From NCBI GenBank assembly GCA_913775725.1, contig CAJYNG010000007.1, forward strand, positions 1 through 56,513: a stretch of 56,513 nt of DNA, written 5' to 3'. Each line of letters starts with the position of its first letter. The stretch's first letter is position 1. This document shows, piece by piece, positions 52,934 through 56,513 of this stretch. Source of the DNA: an uncultured Stenotrophomonas sp. (GTDB lineage Bacteria > Pseudomonadota > Gammaproteobacteria > Xanthomonadales > Xanthomonadaceae). Under the pieces are notes generated by a model. That model did no database searches. It worked only from the letters and a program-made list of their open reading frames with translations, and was not told where the DNA came from. Made by a program: the position numbers and the translations under genes.

Positions 52934-54123
52934 CTGGCCGCCGAGGCCTGGCGCGCGCGCAGCGCGCCGGGCAGCCACAGCAGCAGGGCCAGCGCGGCCA
53001 CCGCAGCACCGGCCACGCAGACGCCGGTCCAGCCAAAGCGCTGGTAGACCTGCGCCGACAGCAGCGAACCCAGCGAACCGCCGATGAAGTAGCCGGTCAT
53101 GTAGCCGGCATTGAGGCGGTTGCGCGCTGCCGGTTGCAGTGCATAGATCAGGTTCTGGTTACTGACGTGCAGCAGCTGCGCGGCCAGGTCCAGCACCACC
53201 ACGCCGACCAGCAGCGCCAGCAGCGAGTGTGCCGACAGCCCCAGCGGCAGCCACGAGAGCAGCAACAGCACCAGCGCGATGGCGGTGGCGCGGCCGGTCT
53301 GGCCGCGGTCGGACATGCGGCCGGCCAGGCCGGCCGCCAGCGTGCCGGCGGCGCCGACCAGTCCGAACAGGCCGATGGTGGCGTCGCTGTAGGCGTAGGG
53401 CGGTTGTGCCAGCAGGAACGCCAGTGGCGTCCAGAAGATCGCGAACATGGCGAAGCTGCAGGCGCCCAGCAGCGTGCGCTGGCGCAGCACCGGTTCCTGT
53501 ACGAACAGCACACCGATCGAGCGCAGCAACGCGAAGTAGCCAAGGCCGGCGCTGTGGTGGAAGCGCGGCAGGCCGCGCTGCAGTGCCAGTGCGGTCAGCA
53601 CCAGGGTGCCGGCGGCGATCGCGTACACCAGCCGCCAGTCGCCAAGGCTCGACAGCAGTCCCGCCACGGTGCGTGCCAGCAGGATGCCCAGCAGCAGGCC
53701 GCTCATCAACGTGCCGACCACGCGACCGCGATGTTCCGGCGCGGCCAGCGTAGCGGCGAACGGCACCAGCACCTGTGCCACCACCGAGAACAGGCCGGTG
53801 ATCGCGGTGCCCACCAGCAGCCAGGTCAGCGACGGCGCGCAGGCACTGATCACCAGCCCGCCGGCGGACAACAGGCTCATCACCACGATCAGGCGGCGGC
53901 GTTCGAACAGGTCTCCCAGCGGCACCAGCAGGATCAGTCCGGCCGCATAGCTCAGCTGTGCGGCAGTGACCACCATGCCAACCTGGCCGAACGGCACACC
54001 GAAGGCATCGGCGATGGTGTGCAGCAGCGGCTGCGCATAGTAGTTGCTGGCCACGGCCACGCCGGTAGCCACCGACATCAGCAGCACCTGCCAGCGGTGC
54101 AGAGGGGGGAGGGACGGACTCAC
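52930..54123 (-). CDS. MFS transporter, probable drug or sugar exporter
   Basis: 397 residues from GTG 54123 (54171 ATG is alternative). Twelve helices; opening LMSVATGVAVASNYYAQPLLHTIADAFGV and motif A GDLFERRRLIVVMS (quoted in parts) belong to a YcaD/YfcJ-like DHA-type subgroup. Divergent from a LysR gene with 98 bases between; the LysR protein likely controls it. Confidence 0.88.
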   Translation of the reverse strand: MSPSLPPLHRWQVLLMSVATGVAVASNYYAQPLLHTIADAFGVPFGQVGMVVTAAQLSYAAGLILLVPLGDLFERRRLIVVMSLLSAGGLVISACAPSLTWLLVGTAITGLFSVVAQVLVPFAATLAAPEHRGRVVGTLMSGLLLGILLARTVAGLLSSLGDWRLVYAIAAGTLVLTALALQRGLPRFHHSAGLGYFALLRSIGVLFVQEPVLRQRTLLGACSFAMFAIFWTPLAFLLAQPPYAYSDATIGLFGLVGAAGTLAAGLAGRMSDRGQTGRATAIALVLLLLSWLPLGLSAHSLLALLVGVVVLDLAAQLLHVSNQNLIYALQPAARNRLNAGYMTGYFIGGSLGSLLSAQVYQRFGWTGVCVAGAAVAALALLLWLPGALRARQASAAS

Positions 54124-54221
54124 GCGGTATTCCACAAAGCGGGATGCACAGTGTCCGCGTGCTGCGGCCATGATGGAAATGAATCATCATCATCCATGCC
54201 ATCTGTAAACGAGATAGTTGG

Positions 54222-55109
54222 ATGAATCTCAAGCAGCTCGAATTTGCCGTCGCCCTGGCCGAAGAGGGCAATTTCACCCGCGCCGCCGAACGCTGCCATG
54301 TGGTGCAGTCCGCGTTGAGTCACCAGATTGCCTACCTGGAGCAGGAACTGGGCACGCCCCTGTTCGAGCGCCTGCCGCGACAGGTGCGGGCGACGGCAGC
54401 GGGTGAGGCGCTGCTGGTGCACGCACGCCAGGTGCTGGTCAGCCTGCGCCACCTGCGCGCTGACGTGGCCGCGGTCAGTGGCGAGGTGCGTGGTCTGCTG
54501 GCGATCGGGCAGATCTCCTCGCTGACTGACATCGATGTGGTGGCGATGCTGGCAGCCTTCCAGCAGGCGCACCCGCAGGTGGAGTTCCAGCTGCGGGTCG
54601 ACAAGAGCGAGGACCTGATCGCACAGGTGCAGTCGCGCGACCTGGATGTGGCGCTGGTCGGGTTGTCACCCTCGGCCGGCCTGGACGGGGTCTGCCACCA
54701 GATGCTGCAGGAAGAAGACCTGGTGGCGGTGCTGGCGCCGTCGCACCGCCTGGCCCGGCGCAAGCGGCTGCCATTGACCGAACTGCAGGACGAGGCGCTG
54801 GTCGACTTCCCGCGCGGCACCGGTGCGCGGCGGCAGACTGACGATGCCTTCGCCGCCGCTGGCCTGCCGCACACCGTGCGCTTCGAGGTCAATCTGATGG
54901 AGCTGGTCGAGCGCTTCGTCCGCCACGGGCTGGCGGTCGGCATCGTGCCGGCGTTGATCGCCGAAGGCTTTGAAGGCGTGGTGCGGATTCCGCTGCAGCC
55001 GACCCCAACCCGCCGCGTGCACCTGGTCTGGCAGCGGCTGCCGACACCGGCGGCGCGGGCGTTCGTCGAGGCCGTGCTCAGCCGCGCAGGCGCAGGCTCA
55101 GGCCCTTGA
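54222..55109 (+). CDS. LysR-family transcription regulator
   Basis: 295 residues. HTH at residues 2-60 (LKQLEFAVALAEEGNFTRAAERCHVVQSALSHQIAYLEQELG, landmark only), then the periplasmic-binding-like effector domain. It is divergent from the MFS transporter, the normal LysR/target layout. Its 3' end overlaps the convergent DUF1456 gene by 32 bases. Confidence 0.95.
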   Translation: MNLKQLEFAVALAEEGNFTRAAERCHVVQSALSHQIAYLEQELGTPLFERLPRQVRATAAGEALLVHARQVLVSLRHLRADVAAVSGEVRGLLAIGQISSLTDIDVVAMLAAFQQAHPQVEFQLRVDKSEDLIAQVQSRDLDVALVGLSPSAGLDGVCHQMLQEEDLVAVLAPSHRLARRKRLPLTELQDEALVDFPRGTGARRQTDDAFAAAGLPHTVRFEVNLMELVERFVRHGLAVGIVPALIAEGFEGVVRIPLQPTPTRRVHLVWQRLPTPAARAFVEAVLSRAGAGSGP

Positions 55110-55545
55110 GGAAGTTGCGCAGCATCTGGTCCAGGCAACGCCGGTAATTGGTGTGGCCGGGCTGGCGGAACAGCGCGCCCACTTCCGACTTGGACACGTT
55201 GAAACCGGCGCTGGCGAAGATCTCCATCAGATCGACGTCGCGCAGCTGGAAGGCCACGCGCAGCTTCTTCAGCACCAGGTTGTTGTCGATGCGGGTTTCC
55301 ACCGCGCGCTGCGGCTGGCTCTCGTCGCGACCGCGCAGGTGCACGATCAGGCCGTCGAGGAAGTGCGCCAGCGCGCTGTCGCTCATCGCCTCGAAACCGG
55401 CTTCGTCCTCGCGGCGCAGCCAGGCCTTCACCTGCTCGGGGTCCACGGCGAAGGCCGGGTCGGCCATCTGGCACAGGGTCACCACGTGGTGGTCGCCCAG
55501 GTCCAGGGAGTAGCGCACGCTGCGCAGGACATCGTTGTTGATCAT
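55078..55545 (-). CDS. DUF1456-family protein (YehS-like)
   Basis: 155 residues. MINNDVLRSVRYSLDLGD.. is the conserved start; two repeated helical segments (SVRYSLDLGDHHVVTLCQ and NNLVLKKLRVAFQLRDVDLMEIF) show the internal DUF1456 duplication. Function unknown; cytosolic. The stop lies inside the LysR gene. Confidence 0.93.
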   Translation of the reverse strand: MINNDVLRSVRYSLDLGDHHVVTLCQMADPAFAVDPEQVKAWLRREDEAGFEAMSDSALAHFLDGLIVHLRGRDESQPQRAVETRIDNNLVLKKLRVAFQLRDVDLMEIFASAGFNVSKSEVGALFRQPGHTNYRRCLDQMLRNFLKGLSLRLRG

Positions 55546-55588
55546 GGCCCAATTGTACCGGTCACCCCGGCAAGTGGGGTCGCAGCCG

Positions 55589-55627
55589 GGGGTCAGATCC
55601 CTTTGCGGAGCAAAGGGATCTGACCCC
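55589..55627. repeat. Perfect GGGGTCAGATCCC palindrome
   Basis: 16-bp arms with a 7-nt loop, near-identical in design to the copy at 28520-28558. Confidence 0.88.
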
Positions 55628-55706
55628 GGATCTGGCTGATCCGGCAACACAGAGACCAACCGACGGTGCCAGAATGGGGGTCTGGTTTTCCCCCTGGAGT
55701 TGCCTG

Positions 55707-56459
55707 ATGACCCGCACTGTCCTGATTACCGGCGCCACGTCCGGCTTCGGCGCCGCCGCCGTCCACCGCTTCGCCCAGGCAGGCTGGAAGGTGATCGCCA
55801 CCGGCCGTCGCGGTGAACGCCTGCAGCCGCTGGTCGAGCGCTACGGCAAGGACGTGGTGCATGCGGCCGCCTTCGACATCCGCGATCCGGTCGCGATGGA
55901 AGCCGCGCTGCTGGCACTGCCGCCGGCCTTCGGCGAGATCGATCTGTTGGTCAACAATGCTGGCCTGGCGCAGGGCACCGCGCCGGCACAGAGCGCCAAG
56001 CTGTCGGACTGGACCACGATGATCGACACCAACATCACCGCGCTGGTGACCCTGACCCACCGCCTGCTGCCGCAGCTGGTGGAGCGCAAGGGCGCGATCA
56101 TCAACATTTCGTCGGTGGCCGGCGTCTACCCGTACCCGGGCGGCAACGCCTACGGTGGCACCAAGGCTTTCGTCAGCCAGTTCTCGCTGGGCCTGCGTTC
56201 GGACCTGCACGGCACCGGCGTGCGCGTGACCACGATCGAGCCGGGCATGGCCGAGACCGAGTTCACCGTGGTGCGTACCCATGGCGACCAGGCGGCGTCG
56301 GACAAGCTCTATACCGGCGCCAACCCGATGACCGCCGAGGACATCGCCGAACAGATCTTCTGGGTGGCCAGCCTGCCGCCGCACCTGAACATCAATCGCC
56401 TGGAGCTGATGCCGGTCAGCCAGTCGTTCGCCGGTTTCCAGGTCGCCCGCGAAGGCTGA
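55707..56459 (+). CDS. Short-chain dehydrogenase, YdfG-like
   Basis: 250 residues. TGATSGFGAA (residues 9-18), NNAG, INISSVAGVYPYPGGNAYGGTKAFV (catalytic Ser, Tyr, Lys; quoted in part) and EPGMAETEFTVVR, which is the YdfG hallmark. Probable 3-hydroxy-acid dehydrogenase/malonic-semialdehyde reductase, NADP-dependent. GGAG 9 bases before ATG 55707. Confidence 0.93.
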   Translation: MTRTVLITGATSGFGAAAVHRFAQAGWKVIATGRRGERLQPLVERYGKDVVHAAAFDIRDPVAMEAALLALPPAFGEIDLLVNNAGLAQGTAPAQSAKLSDWTTMIDTNITALVTLTHRLLPQLVERKGAIINISSVAGVYPYPGGNAYGGTKAFVSQFSLGLRSDLHGTGVRVTTIEPGMAETEFTVVRTHGDQAASDKLYTGANPMTAEDIAEQIFWVASLPPHLNINRLELMPVSQSFAGFQVAREG

Positions 56460-56468
56460 CGGCCGTTT

Positions 56469-56513
56469 GTAGAGTCGAGCCCTGCTCGCCTGTTGGTCTA
56501 CCACCAGTCGAGC
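56469..56513. repeat. GTAG element, cut by the window edge
   Basis: GTAGAGTCGAGCC begins at 56469, with its facing partner starting near 56491 and running off the window. Confidence 0.8.

Noticed and set aside
52354-54225. A 623-codon plus-strand frame across the TorF and MFS genes
   Set aside because: Gln/Arg/His-rich shadow; both real genes are well supported.

Overview
The window looks like a chromosomal segment of a Stenotrophomonas species (Xanthomonadaceae), most likely of the S. maltophilia group. The evidence is the high-GC coding, the many intergenic palindromes that begin with GTAG (SMAG-type elements), an Ax21-family outer-membrane protein, DUF3011 and TorF-type proteins, and the general housekeeping gene content. 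No tRNA, rRNA, CRISPR array or complete insertion sequence was recognised.

Region 1 (about 1-13,760) reads as accessory DNA. Base composition is more mixed, intergenic gaps are long and several genes are unfamiliar. It holds the end of an autotransporter; a secreted subtilisin/kexin-like protease with a P-domain, followed 1 base later by a small secreted partner that looks like a propeptide supplied in trans; a divergent pair made of a short-chain dehydrogenase and a 3-ketosteroid-dehydrogenase-like flavoprotein with paired operator-like palindromes between them; a small lipoprotein; a NYN-domain protein; a membrane-protein gene split by an in-frame amber codon; a possible structured RNA leader; a DUF3011 protein; and two unknown envelope proteins.

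Region 2 (about 14,000-25,200) is core-like: arginase, an entericidin-type lipoprotein, CsbD, trpS with an extra C-terminal domain, a metallo-beta-lactamase-fold hydrolase, an M28 peptidase, a KgtP-like carboxylate symporter and two EamA exporters (the second is RarD).

Region 3 (25,390-36,880) is built around the envelope and transport. It has a large TonB-dependent receptor, then a four-gene exporter operon (periplasmic adaptor, ATPase, two MacB/FtsX-type permeases) on the minus strand. Facing it is a four-gene operon (ABC ATPase, ABC-2 permease, DesK-like kinase, DesR-like regulator). The two operons share a 200-bp divergent control region rich in TGAC half-sites, which suggests that the two-component pair controls both transporters.

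Region 4 (37,000-44,930, all minus strand) holds a cytochrome b561/mini-catalase pair, an M17 aminopeptidase, a HAD hydrolase, an AI-2E-type permease, a YqjD/YqjE-like membrane-stress cluster (DUF883, holin-X family, unknown) and a DegQ-type periplasmic protease. Region 5 (45,400-56,513) holds a lysine/alanine-repeat histone-H1-like protein, several small unknowns, an S9 peptidase with an apparent TTG start, Ax21, a LuxR-type regulator with a degenerate receiver domain, DUF6165, a TorF-type porin, an MFS exporter with a divergent LysR regulator, DUF1456 and a YdfG-like dehydrogenase. Palindromic repeats of at least three sequence families punctuate the gaps of regions 2-5.
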